From the NCBI RefSeq assembly GCF_029407905.1, contig NC_073641.1:19203001-19267000 (forward strand): 64,000 bases of DNA, in the 5' to 3' direction. The notes below the pieces were generated by a model. The model made no database searches, was not told where the DNA came from, and was given only the letters and a program-made list of their open reading frames with translations. This DNA is from Bubalus kerabau. Its lineage: Eukaryota; Chordata; Mammalia; Artiodactyla; Bovidae. Below are positions 34,879 through 47,000 of this stretch, piece by piece. The position numbers and the translations under genes are program-made. Numbering within the stretch: the first letter of the stretch is position 1; each line of letters begins with the position of its first letter.

Positions 34879-34930
34879 GTCCCTCAATGTCCCTCAATGT
34901 CCCTCAACCCTTAGAGTTCAACCCTTAGAG
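34879..34930 (+). repeat. Two short tandem repeats
   Basis: Three copies of gtccctcaat (34879-34908, last base changed), then two copies of caacccttagag with a 14-base period (34905-34930). Confidence 0.9.
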
Positions 34931-35867
34931 CAGTTGGTGCTTGAAACCAGTCATTGCAGCCGAGCAGCCTCACCCATTTATATCAATGTTCTATAAAAGT
35001 ATCACCAGTCTCCATGCAGGCCATGGGGTGAAAATGATGAGAACCACAGTTCTGCATAAGCAACTGTACACCTTGTGGTTCCCCAATAAGGCTTCAATAA
35101 ATGGCAGTAGTTGTTGCAGCTGTGCCTATTGATTAGGGCTACCATGAGGAGCAGTGACAAGTAACGGACGGGTTGCCCTGAAGACGTTGGTATCCAAGGA
35201 AAACCCAGAAGCCAGGTTTGACTGTGCAGAGAAAAGAAGAAACCCAGAAGGGCTAGTGACCTCAGCTGTTCAAACTTGACCTCAGCTATTCCACAAACTT
35301 GGGGTCAGGGTCAAAGGCCATGTTCACTACCATGCTGTTGCCACCCAACTGTGTTACCTCCCCGCTGACGTGGTGGCTCCCGGAAAGCAAGTTCCAGAGC
35401 CAAAAGTTCTGCTTTGCTCTGCTGTGTGGCAGCCCCATGTGTATCCTGGCCCACTCCAGTTTTTCTAGTATTGCTTGTAGCTGCTCAGCCTCTTATGGTC
35501 AAGGCTAGCTCTGTCAAGTAGAAGTGGATATAGTCCTTATATGTTTTATAACTTTTTGTTCCTTAATATTAATCTAGTGATATTTCTGGGATGAATAAAG
35601 ACAAGACACATGATCATGAGGAAGACCAGAACTTGCTTTTGAGAAATGATTTTCTTTAGCATGAAGTATAAAAATCTCCTCTCAAGTAAGGGGATAACTA
35701 GGAAAGCACAGATTTTATGATGTTGGTTTTTTATGTTCGTTTGCAATTTATATAAGTAGGATCTTTGATTTGATGATAAGGGGGAAACCTCAGCACTCTT
35801 TTGGAATGTACATGGAACTGGGGAGATGGGAAACAAATTATGCTAGGAATAGGGTAGTTTGTTTTCA
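34931..35867. other. Unassigned sequence
   Basis: No repeat named. A block at 35150-35520 has higher G+C than its surroundings; I could not match either strand to a known gene. Confidence 0.4.
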
Positions 35868-35985
35868 TTTTGCAGATGGAAAAACTGAAGCTCAGTGTTT
35901 TAAGTAACTAATTTAAGGTCATGCAGCCAGTTAAGAGCAAAGCTGATACTTAAGCCTGGTACCATCTAACCTGTTTCTACCTAAC
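35868..35985 (-). repeat. MIR SINE fragment
   Basis: 'cattttgcagatggaaaaac' and 'tttaaggtcatgcagccagt' are the antisense MIR core. Confidence 0.6.
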
Positions 35986-36357
35986 TCTCTAACACATTCT
36001 GTCAGTCTCCTGTGCTGCTTTATTAGAGACTGAAGTGGAAGGTAGAATAGACACAAATGAGTCTAATTGGGAGCAGGCATTCTAGTTGGAGGAGATGACT
36101 TAAAGACGCAGGTAATGTGTAGGCAAAATATTGGGGAATAGAATGTAGTTGAATCCCTGGGGTGGATGACTAGGCTAGGTCATCTAGGAAGTAAAGATAT
36201 TTAAAGAAGGGTGCGTGTCTCAGTTAAGCTATTAAAGCCTGCAATTAGGGGGTTTATTAAATTACAAAAAGTTTAAAACAGTATGGTACTCTCTTAAATG
36301 TATTATGTTTCAGGAGTTAGCTCCAATTGCTTTTTAAAATCCTTGTATGTTGAATAT

Positions 36358-36788
36358 AACACCCTGGAGAAAGGAAAGGGTACCCACTCCAGGATTCTGG
36401 CCTGGAGAATTCCATGGACTGTATAGTCCACGGGGTCACAAAGAGTCGGACACAACTGGACTGCAAGGAGATCTAACCAGTCCATTCTAAAGGAGATCAG
36501 CCCTGGGATTTCTTTGGAAGGAATGATGCTAAAGCTGAAACTCCAGTACTTTGGCCATCTCATGCGAAGAGTTGACTCATTGGAAAAGACTCTGATGCTG
36601 GGAGGGATTGGGGGCAGGAGGAGAAGGGGACGACAGAGAATGAGATGGCTGGATGGCATCACTGACTCGATGGACATGAGTCTGCGTGAACTCTGGAAGT
36701 TGGTGATGGACAGGGAGGCCTGGTGTGCTGTGATTCATGGGTTCACAAAGAGTTGGACACGACTGAGTGACTGAACTGAACTGAACTG
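36358..36788 (+). mobile_element. Chimeric insertion: truncated Bov-tA (36358-36455) joined to BovB tail (36456-36788)
   Basis: Bov-tA body sequence without its tRNA head runs into the BovB 3' end at a shared ACTG (about 36457-36464). The BovB part ends in its (CTGAA)n tail. Imperfect 11-base flanks (36347-36357 and 36789-36799, 10 of 11) enclose both parts, so the chimera inserted once. Confidence 0.88.
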
Positions 36789-36805
36789 ATGTTGAGTATT
36801 AAATA

Positions 36806-37015
36806 GTGGTGTTGTTAGTGCTCAGTTGTGTCCGGCTCTTTGTGGCTTCATAGACTGTAGTCCCCCAGGCTCCTCTGTCCATGGAAGTCTCCAGACAAGA
36901 ATCCTGGAGTGGATAGCCTTTCCCTTCTCCAAGGGATTTTCTCCACCCAGGAATCGAACCCAGATCTCCCACATTGCAGGCAGATTCTTTAATGTCTGAG
37001 CCACCAGGGAAGCCC
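36806..37015 (-). mobile_element. Bov-tA SINE, complete
   Basis: Minus-strand copy. An 8-base duplication, attaaata (36798-36805 and 37016-37023), overlaps the right flank of the preceding chimera, so this SINE landed beside it later. Confidence 0.9.
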
Positions 37016-37023
37016 ATTAAATA

Positions 37024-38742
37024 AATGGAAGATATAAATATTGGCTTTATTCCATTTTGTTACTTCATTTCACATATGTAATGGCATAAATTAGATATCA
37101 AAGATCATTACCTAGGCGAGGAAAGTGAGACAGATGAGAAAGGAAGTAACTTTGGGAATGCCTCCACCAACTATTTCCAATTTATAGTTAGATAAGTGGA
37201 TAATAAAAACACACACAATAATGTGACTGAATAATAACTGATACATGTGGAATGTCCAGAGAATATGCTCTGGTCATGTTCCCATCATGATCTGAGCTGA
37301 AATGTGAGCTCAAGTGACTGTCCCAAGCACAGCAGGGCCAGGTCTGACTGTTGGACTGGAACCAATGAACTCATGGACCACTCGAGACAGGTAAAGGATT
37401 AGCCCTGAGCTTGTGGATCTATCACGACACACAGATGGCATCCAGTAGTCTCCCCTCATCACACTTACTCTTGGTTTGAGATTTATAGAGTCAAGGCAAG
37501 ATGCCATCTGAGACCTTCCAAAGGCAGTGAAAGCAAAATCAGAGCAAACCTTTTTCCATCACTGACTCACCAAAATGAGCATCCATTCTCCTGAAGGCTG
37601 ATTTTCCTCCTGAGCAAAAGGCACAGCCTCAGATGGAATTTTCCAGTGTTGTTTTCACGCTTCTAATTTAAATTGTAACACTTTTCCACTCATCTCCCCT
37701 GCATGTTCCAGCAGAGGGTAGCACCATGGCTGTCTGGGGACAGTGGTGTTAAAATGTATTTAGAAAAGGATCCCTGGCTTTAGGAGTAAAACAAAAAGAA
37801 GCCACAGAAAGGAAACAACAGAAAGAGCAGGAAGTTGAGCAGAGACACAGTCTAGTAGGCAGTTCCAGACTTGGGCTCTTTCTGAGCTCTGTGGTAGAGC
37901 TTCTCATTCATGTTCCCCTGGTTGGGCTCCTCTGATGAAACATAATTGTGTCTCTGAGGTGAAAATTCTGAAAGAGCCAAACTGTTAATGACACTCAAGT
38001 AGCAGATGCTCTTTTGATGCCCTGCTCATAGTGCTTTGGCCTCCACTGCTCCCTGACATGGCCATTCTTTTTTATCAGCTGCTTCTGCAACTCTCTACCA
38101 AGAGCATTTTCAGGATGTAAGCATGCTCAGTTCATCCAGAGCAAGCCATAAGGAAGCAGCACCCTCACCGATGATGGGGGAAAAGTTGGTAGACAAATGC
38201 CCTCATCTCCTTACCCTCTGATGGGACAACTCTGAGGTGGGTTCTCTAGCCTCTTGGAGCTCCCCAGTGGGGCTGAGCCCCTGTGGCTAACAACGATAAT
38301 CTGCTCACAACACACCTGCCTTGACTTTCTCCCCTTTTTATCTCATTTCCACCCTTACTGATGCTTCCTGGATCACCTCAAATAAATCCTTGTCTCAGAG
38401 TGTGATTCTGGGAGAATCTAACCTCAAACACTTAGGCTAATTGGGAGACAGGGAATATTAAAGAGCAAAGCTGCAACTTATTAACTCACAGAAATGGAAG
38501 TTTTCGGGTTTTCTGGCTTAGGAAGAAAAGTGACTCATCAAAGAGCATGTACTTTTCTCGGGCCCCTGACATTGGCTAATACACCATTGTTCTAGTTACC
38601 CTGCCCAGAAACCCGGACTTTGAATCTCGAGCACGCTGACAAAATTACTGACAGTGAGCTGGGGTCATCCCTGTGGCAGTGTCCCCAAGAAACTGACTAT
38701 AACCTGGACCCAAGGTTCACGTGAATTTTCAGATTCTCCTTA
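37024..38742. other. 1.7 kb without a recognisable repeat or gene
   Basis: No ruminant repeat seen and no exon I can support. Confidence 0.45.
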
Positions 38743-38751
38743 GGTTCTCTG

Positions 38752-38968
38752 TGCTGTGCTGTGCTTAGTTGCTCAGTCATGCCTGACTCTTTGTGACCCC
38801 ATGGACTGTAGCCCTCCAGGCTCCTCTGTCTGTGGGATTCTCCAGGCAAGAATACTGGAGTGGGTTGCCATGTCCTCCTCCAGAGGATCTCCCCAACCCA
38901 AGGATCAAACCCAGGTCCCCTGCATTGCAGGTGGATTCTTTGCCGTCTGAGCCACCAGGGAAGCCCTG
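38752..38968 (-). mobile_element. Bov-tA SINE, complete
   Basis: Minus-strand copy with a GTGCT-rich tail. A 9-base duplication, ggttctctg, flanks it (38743-38751 and 38969-38977). Confidence 0.92.
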
Positions 38969-38977
38969 GGTTCTCTG

Positions 38978-39531
38978 AGCTACCCACAACCTTTCATTAT
39001 TGTGTTTGTTTTTATTTGTTTGTTTGTTTGTTTTGGTCTTTTGTTGGCCAGAGTCAGTTTCTGTGGTTTACAGTGATCCAGTGCATCCTCCCCTTCATAT
39101 CATGAATCCAGTTACTCAGTCTTTTCAGTCCCTTCTTCAAAATGCCTTGGATTTGTTTATTCCTTACCATATCCTAATGCAGATGCTGGCTTTTGTCTTA
39201 ATGAAGCTGTTCTTTAGCCTCCTGCCATCATTCTAGTCTCACCCCTCGAATCCACTGGAGCTCGCAGTCCCGCACCAGGTGCTGGCACCCATACTTCTGG
39301 GTTTGTTCCAACTCTCTTAAAGGTCTTGGCAAGGCGAGATCTGCTTCCCACTTCTCCTATCTCCAAATTTAAGGAGTTTCACTCAAATTATTGACTCCCA
39401 ATCAGAAACCATTTTTATATCTCAAAAACATAAATTCTATTATTCTTTGGAGAACATAGCTTACTAAAGCATGCAGTTGATTGATTTTTAGGTTATGATT
39501 ATATCACCTTTATGCAAATATACAGGTCAGT
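38978..39531. other. Unassigned sequence with a TTTG repeat
   Basis: A (TTTG)n run lies at about 39014-39034. Otherwise nothing recognised. Confidence 0.45.
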
Positions 39532-39542
39532 TTATGTTTATC

Positions 39543-39752
39543 GGGCTTCCCTAGTGGCTTAGACGGTAAAGCATCTGTCTGCAATGCAGGAGACCCAGGT
39601 TCGATCCCTGGGTTGGGAAGATCCCCTGGAGAAGGAAATGGCAGCCCACTCCAGTATTCTTGCTTGGAAAATCCCAAGGACTGCGGAGCCTGGTAGGTTA
39701 CCGTCCATGGGGTTGCAAAGAGTCAGACATGACTGAATGACTTCACTTTCAC
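39543..39752 (+). mobile_element. Bov-tA SINE, complete
   Basis: Plus-strand copy. An 11-base duplication, ttatgtttatc, flanks it (39532-39542 and 39753-39763). Confidence 0.94.
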
Positions 39753-40129
39753 TTATGTTTATCAGAAGCTCTAATGGACAACTCAGTGTTACTGGCAAGT
39801 GAAAATGGGGAATAAGTGAAGTTTACTCAATTAATACACATTGTTTCAAATCGTGGGCTCTGTGTTGGAGGGTGGTGGCCTCCAGCAGGTGAGGAGGAAG
39901 TAGATGTGTCATGGAACTGGCTAACTAGGGGACTTGGTGCTTAGAAGGCCACAAATTGCTTGATGTTAGTCCTATAAGGTCCTTTTCAGCAGTTTGACTA
40001 CTCATTATTCAAATTTTTGGTGACCTTATCTGACTTCTAGATTGGTCACACAAAACCTGTCTGTGACCTTCAAGTGTCCTCCATAGTGTTATTGGTCCAG
40101 ACTTAGGGTTACTTGGATCTTTAACCCTC

Positions 40130-40475
40130 CCACCGTCCTGAGTTCCTTATACTGTCACTCCTGCCTCAGCTGGAATGTCATCCTCACTGTTCTTTGCCAT
40201 AAAGCCTGTTCATTTTTGAAGGCCCAAATGAAATCCAACTTCTTGGAGATCTTCCTGGCTGCTCTGGCTGTCTTTGAGCTTCTCTGTTGGGACTCTGAAA
40301 CCTTCAGATATCCATGCCATGTAATTTAACCCTGGATTTCACCCTATATTTTTCATTTCCTTCATCACAAGCATATGGATCTTGTGTTCTCAGTTAGATG
40401 TTTGGCTTTTGAGAACAGAGATCCTGCCTTATTCTTCTAGCTCTTTCATAGCACCAGGTACTGAAAGATGATATC
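40130..40475 (+). repeat. L2 LINE 3' region
   Basis: 'ctcagctggaatgtcatcct' through 'gaaggcccaaatgaaatcca' to 'cagagatcctgccttattct' follows the L2 3' end in order on the plus strand. Confidence 0.65.
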
Positions 40476-41504
40476 AATTGGTGGAATGTCAGGATCAGTG
40501 CTGTGTAAGGTTTGATGAAGTCACACAAGAGGTAATGGTAGTTTTGAGACAGGGATGTAGATTTTCTGACTTCTGCTATACCTCAGTATTCTTTGTAACT
40601 TATGGCCAGTTGAACATTTTTAAGTCACCCTCTGGAAATCACAAATGATCAGAATCCGAAATATATCCACAGTCTAATAATTCCAAGCAGAGTCTGCAGC
40701 CAGCATTCATGCAAGCTATCTAAGTGCAGACAATAGGTAACCAGAATTCTCAAGGAGCTGTTAGATAAGAGAACCCTAAACTGAGTGGAAGAAGAAAGGT
40801 TTTAAGGGTGTAGTTCCTAAGGGCAGGACCCTATGCAGAACAGAACAGCTGTGGGCTCATGAGACATCCAAGGAACAGGAAGGTGCAACAACCTGACTTG
40901 CCTGAAGCTTTTACAAACAAGGAGTAGCTCAATAGGGCAGGCAGGCTGGTTAGTGAGCAAAGAGATACGGTGTCTGATGTCACGCCCTTGAAGCTGTGGG
41001 ATAGTTGAGATGTTATGTGCATAGTCTGACTAAAGAATTATTGATCACATGTTGGATTTCTAACTTCTCTCAAATGACCTCTTCAAATGAGAGACATTGA
41101 TCTACAAGTTTGTATTGCTACTGATGAGTACAGTGGTCTACCCTATTGGCTGCAGATAAGGGTGTTGCTGAAGCAAGCTTTTATCTGTAGCTTTAAGTAG
41201 GGGAACCAGCTCTCTCCTGTGAGGAGGGTTAGCCAGGAGAACTTCTTCTCTCCTTGTCTTTGGGTCAGGACTTGTTAAGTCTCCTGAAGATTTGGGCCCG
41301 AAGAACTGTGCTGAATAGGCAGAAGCCACTGTGTGGGCTGACTAATGCAGTGTTTCAGAGAATAAAGTGATGCCCAAGGTCCTTGTCAAGACTTAGGATT
41401 TGGGAAGAGACTTGAGTTCTGCTGAGTCCTGTGTTGATCTCTAAGAGATAACTGAGCTTCAGTGGCCAGAGCCACCTCTACAAAATGACTCTGGACAATA
41501 ATAA
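40476..41504. other. Unassigned sequence
   Basis: No gene or named repeat seen. Confidence 0.45.
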
Positions 41505-41675
41505 AATTATGTGCCAACTTGCTAGGTACACTTTATGTAATTTACCTTATTTAACCTGTATCACATCCTGCAGAGTGGGTATTAGTGCCCCCATTTTATA
41601 GATGCAGAAACTGAGAGTCAGTAACTTGCTCAAGACCACGCATTGTCTGGGACTCAAACACAGGTTACCCAAATC
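41505..41675 (-). repeat. MIR SINE
   Basis: 'cccccattttatagatgcag' followed by 'gtaacttgctcaagaccacg' is the antisense MIR core; one of the better-preserved MIRs here. Confidence 0.7.
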
Positions 41676-41884
41676 AGTAGCTGTATCAGAACTTTCCTAT
41701 AAAAGTTGCTCCCAAGAACAGTTTCAAGGTAATTTCTCTGTATATAAATCTATTGAGTTAAACAAATTTGGAAGCAAAAATAATACAGAATTAGTGGAGG
41801 GCAGGGAGACTAATTATAAAATAACTGAATACAAGCTTTTCTCACCGCCCAGCAATGAGAAAAGGCCTTGACCAGCCATGCTGG

Positions 41885-42200
41885 AAGGTGATAAGTGCAG
41901 TGGAGAAAAAGAAAGCAGTGCAGGCGGATAGAGAGAGAATGTCAGGGCTGGGTGGGATGGTGGCAGTTTTACAGTGATGGTTCAGGAAGGCATCAAAGAG
42001 AGGATGACATTAAAACAAGACCCTTTGGAAGGAGGTGGTGGCATTAATCATGTTGATATCTGGGAACAGCAAGAGCAAAGGATCTGAGGCGGTGGTGTGC
42101 TAGACATATTCCAACAAAGAAGGGAGAGAAGCTAGAATGCAGCCATCCAAATGGAGAGTAGTAGGAGGCAAGGTCAAAAAGTAATGGAGAACCCCATTGT
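41885..42200 (-). repeat. L2 LINE fragment, antisense
   Basis: 'tgatatctgggaacagcaag' followed by 'gcaaaggatctgaggcggtg' is antisense L2 upstream of the 3' end. Confidence 0.6.
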
Positions 42201-42886
42201 GTTAGAACTTGTGGTTTTTGCAAAGAACGTACATCCTTCTCTTTTCTCTGGAAAATACAAGGCACATCTTCTGGACATTTGGAATTTGTTTGGTCATCCT
42301 TCCCCTGGTATGTCAGGATGTCATGAAGTGCGCTGAGAAACTACTGACCTTGGCTACACTTGACTAAGCAGGATGGTTTTGTTGTTGTTATTAGAGTATA
42401 GAACTGGGTCTCCCAGAAGCTGATCCTGATTCAAAGATTTGAGTACAGGTAATTTACTGAAGAGATGAAGGAGGAACCAGTAGAAGAGTGGGGAAGGAAG
42501 GTGGAAAGGGAAGGCAGCCAGTGAAAGGTGCATTACTAGACCAGTACTATCCAGGGCAGCAGAGACTTAACCCTGGGAGCCACTGTCGAATGTTTGCCTC
42601 AGAATTATCCCACCCAGGGAGTGAGGAATTTGGGCATTTATACATTGATCCTTGATGGTCAGTGGTCATGGCTGCTTCTGAGGGGCCTTCATTCCCCAGC
42701 ATTTCCGGTCTGCTACATCAGTAGACAAAGCAGCTCAGTGCCATGGTGCCAGGGAAAACCCTCAGATGAAGAGCTGCCATTCTGGGTCATTAAAAGGCAG
42801 TTTCATGCCCTAAATTGGTGAGAGTGGAGCTGGACAGACATCAACAGAGTTGCTGACCTCTTTTAAAGCCTTGAGTCTTGTCTCTG
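42201..42886. other. Probably an old interspersed repeat, family not resolved
   Basis: 42400-42600 ('gtctcccagaagctgatcct', 'gtacaggtaatttactgaag') has the feel of a dispersed mammalian repeat, but I cannot name it. Confidence 0.35.
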
Positions 42887-42894
42887 TGCCACTT

Positions 42895-43101
42895 GCATCT
42901 GTGGCTCAGATGGTAAAGAATCTGCCTGCAATGCGGGAGACCCAGGTTCAACCCCTGGGTGGGGGAGATCCCCCGGAGAAGGGAATGGCAACTCACTGCA
43001 GTATTCTTGCTTGGAGAATGCCATGGACAGAGGAGCCTGGTGGGCTTACAGTCCATGGGGTTGCAAAAAGTTGGACACGACTAAGTGACTAACACTTTCT
43101 A
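42895..43101 (+). mobile_element. Bov-tA SINE, complete
   Basis: Plus-strand copy. An 8-base duplication, tgccactt, flanks it (42887-42894 and 43102-43109). Confidence 0.92.
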
Positions 43102-43159
43102 TGCCACTTACTAAGAGAGAAGAAATAGAAACCCCTCTTTCGTCCTCTGCTATAGTAAG

Positions 43160-43440
43160 GAACTGCTGCTGCTGCTGCTGAGTCACTTCAGTTGTGTCCG
43201 ACTCTGTGCGACCCCATAGACGGCAGCCCACCAGGTTTCTCCAGCCCTGGGATTCTCCATGCAAGAACACTGGAGTGGGTTGTCATTTCCTTCTTCAATG
43301 CATGGAAGTGAAAAGTGAAAGTGATATCACTCAGTCGTGTCCGACTCCTAGCGACCCCATGGACTGCAGCCTACCAGGCTCCTCCATCCATGGGACCCTC
43401 CAGGCAAGAGTACTGGAGTGGGTTGCCATTGCCCTCTCCA
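43160..43440 (+). mobile_element. BOV-A2 SINE, complete dimer
   Basis: (GCT)n start and two BovA units with the linker in between. The flanks share atagtaag (43152-43159 and 43441-43448). Confidence 0.92.
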
Positions 43441-43448
43441 ATAGTAAG

Positions 43449-46400
43449 AAAACATTGGCTGAAATTCTCAAAGGGAATAAATGAAAATTTGAGATCAACA
43501 TATAGATCACTCTTAGCCACCTTTGTTTCTTGTAGCAAAAGATAGCTAATCTATAAAACACATATTGGCTTCAAACACCAATCTTTTAAAAGTAAAGAGA
43601 GAGAACATTCATTGCTAATTGCTACTGTCAGGATGAAGATTATTTCTTGGCATACAGTACAGGGAGCTTTTGCAAAGATGCTCATTAATATCATCCACAA
43701 TTCATGGAAACCTTGTCTGGCAGATGAGCAACCCTGTGCCAGTAGTCATGCTGTCAGGGACACTGACTACAAGAATTGGGGGATGGAGCATTCCTTCCTA
43801 CCAGGAACTCTAACCTGCTTATCTCATCCCTGGATGTCTGCTCTGTAATGAGATGCTCGTTGTCGCACAGTAAAGAAAGATCAGTAAAATCTCCCTCCTC
43901 CAGCAAGCCTGCCAAGCCAAACATGATGCCCCAGGGGAAGTCATATGACTCTTGGGAGAGCTGGGTAGACTTTGCATAGGGGGGCTCTGTGTGTCCCAGT
44001 CGGTTGCTTGTGTTTTGGTAGCTTGGGATGGTTTTGTATAGGCAGTGCACTGAGTAAGGTTTTCATACTTCTTAATAGTTGAAAAAAGTCAAAATAAGAA
44101 GAATAAGTCAGGGCACCTGGAAACTCTGTGATAATCAAATTTCAGTACGTTTTTACTGTAACCCAGCCATGCTTGTTTGCTTTTGTTTTGTCTGTGCCTG
44201 GTTTTGCTCTGTGATGAAATAACTGAGAAGTTGAGACCACATGGCCCACAAAGCCTACAGTATTTACTGTCTGTCTGTTTACAGAGAAGTTTGCTGACCC
44301 TTGCAATGAAGAATGGTTTTGGTGACAGTCTGCTCCCCTGACTAGATATCTGGTGCTGAGATGAGGTACCTGTTCAAAGCCAACAAGCACAGGTGGGCTA
44401 ATCACTCCTGAAGATTATTGGCATGCTACTGAATGTGATGGGACTGGATCTTGGTCCAAAACAGACCCACACTTGGAGGTAATTTGAATGAGTTCTATAC
44501 TTGTTACTTTCATCCCTGTAGTTCTGAAACTGAGAGACTTTTCCTGAAGTAAACAGAAGCAGAAGAAGAAGGCAGTCTGCCTAGACAAGAGCTTGCTGAG
44601 GGCAATTTGTAGGACTTAACATAGTCATATCTTCTGATACTCCTGCTGCTTTTGAAGCTACCACATTGAATGTGTGAGGTTATTGGAATTCAGCTTTTCA
44701 CCAGTCCTATAACTCTTCACTCAATAACGTCCATTTTGTCAGTGAAATAAAAAACCTGGTGAAGAAATTGCTAGAATATTCTAGGAAGTTGCAGAGCTGT
44801 AGAGGAGGCCCTCTTAGTAGCATGAGCATATGGATACTAGAGTCCCATGCTGACAAAGCAAGAGACTTTATTGGGAAGGGACGTCTGGGTGGAGAACAGT
44901 AAGGTAAGGGGACCCAGGAGAACTGCTCTGCCACATGGCTCACAGTTTGAGGTTTTATGGTGATGGGATTAGTTTCCCGGATGTTTTTTGCCAATCATTC
45001 TGACTCATAGTCCTTCCTGGTGGTGCACCCATTGCTCAGCCAAGAGGGATGCCTGCAAGAAGGATTCTGGGAGGTGGTTGGACACATGGTGGCTCCTTTT
45101 GACTTTTCCTGAATTCTTCAGGTTAGTGGTGGCTTATTGTTCTGTGTTCCTTACCAGGACCTCCTGTTGTAAAACAACGCATGCAAATGGTTACTATCGT
45201 GCCTGGCCAGGGTGGATGGTTCCAGTCGGTGTGCTTCCCCTAAGAAGACCATGTATAAATCTAATATTATAATCTATGCATAGATATCTTCATGATAAAG
45301 ACAATGGTAGAATGTGGAGATCAAGTCAAAGCATCCTGTATAGGAAGTTATCATTTGTGTGTGTGTGTGTGTGTATGAGAGAGAGAGAGAGACTAACAGA
45401 AATACTGATCAGAACAGTGAGACAAAGCCAGCCTCTCCTGAAGAAATATTCATTTATGGCAGAGTAACTGTACATCTTCCAAAGACAAAGATAAAGGAAT
45501 GTCTGGGGGCGGGGGTGTCTGTGAAATTTCTATGGGCTTGGCTTCTGTGTTGAAATGTGCAGACCATCTATTGGCTCCAGGTGGTCCAGCTCTAATGTCA
45601 AGTCCGAGCTGTGGTTATCATCATGAGATGTACCTGTGTACCATCAGCTGTCAGGTGTTTGAGGTAATGTGCATGAGAGGTTAAATGCAGGAAAAGTGCA
45701 AAGCGTCATAGACAACCCCCAATAGCAGCTAAACAAATCCAGGCAAAACTTTGTCTGTAATGGACTTAATGAACACCAATTTACTTAAAATGACATCTAA
45801 TATTTAGGGACACATTTTGTGTTTTATAGATGTTATCTAAGTATAAAAATAATGCAAGCATAATACTTAGGGGACTCAAAATATCACAGATTGCTTAATG
45901 AAAAGTGGTAAAATAGTCTCGTTATTGTCTGCTGCTTGGCAGAGTTCTTTCGTTGAACATTAGAACAAGATGACATCAGTTTGTCACTTAGCAAATGGTC
46001 CTTTGCCTTCTAAGCTGTCCAGCAGATGGTCTAGGTGATGAAGTGCAATGCCATCTTGATCTTGTTTTTGCTAGCAGCTTCTGCCCCATGCTACTGCTGT
46101 CGTTCAGCACCTCTCAGTCGGGCAGCCGTGCCGTGTGTCATTGCCTAGTGTCTCATACCCCAGATCCCATGCATCACAGTCAAGCTGCACAGCTCTGAAG
46201 GTAAATTACCCAACTTCTTAATGTCAGTTGCTTCAGTGGCTTTTACTCCCCATCCACTCTCTGTAAGTCTGGTTCTAACATTAAATCAAAACTCCAGATC
46301 TTGGGTTTTTTTGCAGCAAAACTCAAGTCTTGCTCTACAGAGCATTCTTCTCTTTTTCTCGAATCTCAGATTAAAATGGGAGAAGCAGGTAGTTAAGAAT

Positions 46401-46519
46401 CCTCCTAAAATAGTCAGTCATAGAAGCAGAGTAGAATGGTGGTTGCCAGGAGCTGGGAAGAGAAGGAAATGAAAATATGACAGTTAAAGGGTGCAAAGTT
46501 TCAGTTATACAAGTAAATC
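43449..46519. other. 3 kb mostly unassigned, with a microsatellite
   Basis: A (GT)n(GA)n microsatellite lies at 45355-45392. A 44215-44300 stretch resembles an old DNA-transposon or L1 fragment I cannot name. No gene recognised. Confidence 0.4.
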
Positions 46520-46524
46520 TGGAG

Positions 46525-46711
46525 ATTAAGGAGGAGAAGGGGACGACAGAGGATGAGATGGCTGGATGGCATCACTGACTCGATGGACGTGAGTCTTAGT
46601 GAACTCTGGAAGTTGGTGATGGACAGGGAGGCCTGGCGTGCTGCAATTCATGGGGTCGCAAAGAGTCGGACACGACTGAGCGACTGATCTGATCTGATCT
46701 GATCTGATTGT
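46525..46711 (+). mobile_element. BovB 3' tail with a (GATCT)n end
   Basis: The last 160 or so bases of BovB, close in sequence to 36617-36775. It ends in repeats of ctgat instead of the ctgaa unit seen at 36770-36788. Confidence 0.88.
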
Positions 46712-46772
46712 GACTTAGTTAACAATATTCTTTTGTATACTTAAAATTTGCTAAGGAGGTAGATCTTATATT

Positions 46773-46988
46773 GGGCTTCCTGGTGGCTCAGTCGATAAAG
46801 AATCCAACTGCAATGCAGGAGACCTGGGTTTGATCCTGGGGTTGAGAAGATCCCCTGGAGGAGGGCATGGCAACGCACTCTAGCATTTTTGCCTGGAGAA
46901 TCTCCATGGACAGAGGAGCCTGGCGGGCTGCAGTCCATGGGGTTGCGAAGAGTCAGACATGACTGAGCAACTAAGCACAGCACAACAC
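46773..46988 (+). mobile_element. Bov-tA SINE, complete
   Basis: Plus-strand copy. A 12-base duplication, agatcttatatt, flanks it (46761-46772 and 46989-47000). Confidence 0.94.
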
Positions 46989-47000
46989 AGATCTTATATT

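Noticed and set aside
34879..34930. CRISPR-like short repeats
   Set aside because: Direct tandem units without spacers, in a mammalian genome.
35150..35520. Possible processed pseudogene (higher G+C, a plausible minus-strand reading)
   Set aside because: I could not identify a parent gene, saw no poly(A) tail and no duplication.
36303..36677. 124-codon minus-strand frame, and the similar one at 63644-63994
   Set aside because: Both are antisense readings of the BovB 3' end, which has a long antisense open frame in many copies.
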